Source: Chloroflexota bacterium (GTDB lineage Bacteria > Chloroflexota > Dehalococcoidia > RBG-13-53-26). From it: DNA of 13,619 bases. Position numbers and translations under genes: made by a program. This document shows positions 13,457 through 13,619 of this stretch, piece after piece. The DNA is taken from contig JAUWXW010000013.1 of NCBI GenBank assembly GCA_030616195.1, forward strand, positions 1 through 13,619, given 5' to 3'. The notes below the pieces were generated by a model. That model was not told the origin of the DNA. It saw only the letters and a program-made list of their open reading frames with translations, and ran no database searches. How positions within the stretch are numbered: position 1 is the first letter of the stretch; every line of letters starts with the position of its first letter.

Positions 13457-13619
13457 TCACAGCACCAAAGGGAAATATCCAATAGTCATCTTCTGTTGAT
13501 AGTGCAAGTCAAGCTTCGAGAAGTCAAAACCGAACCGACGGTACACCAAGGCCAGCAGGGAATCGTCATTAGCGATCCTCTGGGCATAAGCCAGGCGACA
13601 CTCTTCATACCTCGCCCCC
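13457..13619 (-). CDS. 3' end of an unidentified gene (partial)
   Basis: A minus-strand frame is open from the right edge to a TGA at 13459-13457, giving 53 C-terminal residues. The composition looks coding, with acidic and basic residues well mixed (RLAYAQRIANDDSLL, then VYRRFGFDFSKLDLHY) and a hydrophobic last segment (GYFPLVL). The start lies outside the window. I do not recognise the family. It reads the same way as the fusion and thiolase genes, but ~290 bases and a likely promoter separate them, so it is probably a different transcription unit. Confidence 0.55.
   Translation of the reverse strand, partial: GARYEECRLAYAQRIANDDSLLALVYRRFGFDFSKLDLHYQQKMTIGYFPLVL

Overview
The window looks like a catabolic segment of an anaerobic bacterial chromosome. 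Its gene families are a tungsten/molybdenum aldehyde:ferredoxin oxidoreductase with a four-cluster ferredoxin, a ketosteroid-dehydrogenase-type flavoprotein, paired family III CoA-transferases, and a thiolase beside an HMG-CoA-synthase-like/DUF35 fusion. Together they recall uncultured Dehalococcoidia-like Chloroflexota or sediment anaerobes of similar lifestyle. That assignment is inference from gene content, since no rRNA or other strong taxonomic marker is present. No tRNA, rRNA, CRISPR array, transposase or phage gene was recognised.

Layout. Positions 1-280 hold a hairpin, a possible gene tail, and a promoter-like region with a perfect 17-bp palindrome ahead of a TATAAT box. A translationally coupled pair follows on the + strand: a ferredoxin-like subunit (281-817) and an AOR (814-2643). 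Next on the + strand is an FAD-dependent KstD-like oxidoreductase (2794-4386). A palindrome-rich convergent gap (4387-4656) separates it from two tandem minus-strand CaiB/BaiF CoA-transferases (first gene 7099-5882, second 5868-4657). A 413-base gap with a striking nested palindrome (7284-7340) leads to a + strand CNNM/CorC-type CBS-domain membrane protein (7513-8781). After a second hairpin-rich convergent gap (8782-8985), a minus-strand run reads right to left: HMG-CoA-synthase-like/DUF35 fusion (13163-11700), thiolase (11698-10514), alpha/beta hydrolase (10418-9654) and ribosomal protein L25/CTC (9636-8986). The last ~160 bases hold the 3' end of another minus-strand gene that I could not identify.

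How the genes may work together (inference). The CoA-transferase pair could activate a carboxylic acid as its CoA ester. The flavoprotein could introduce a double bond or oxidise a ring. The thiolase with its DUF35-fused partner could carry out a C-C bond cleavage or condensation. The AOR/ferredoxin pair could interconvert an aldehyde or aromatic intermediate with low-potential electrons. The two-gene CoA-transferase set and the thiolase plus DUF35 set resemble the modules of anaerobic benzylsuccinate-type beta-oxidation and of steroid side-chain degradation. The substrate cannot be read from the sequence, and the genes lie in several transcription units.

The most interesting point is the HMG-CoA-synthase-like/DUF35 fusion. 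By my reading it lacks the catalytic Glu, Cys and His of HMG-CoA synthase, yet it sits one base from a thiolase that keeps its nucleophilic Cys. This suggests a non-catalytic scaffold joined to an acyl-CoA-binding OB-fold domain. Second are the palindromic elements in the intergenic gaps, some of which share sequence cores and a common 3' flank, so they may belong to an interspersed repeat family.
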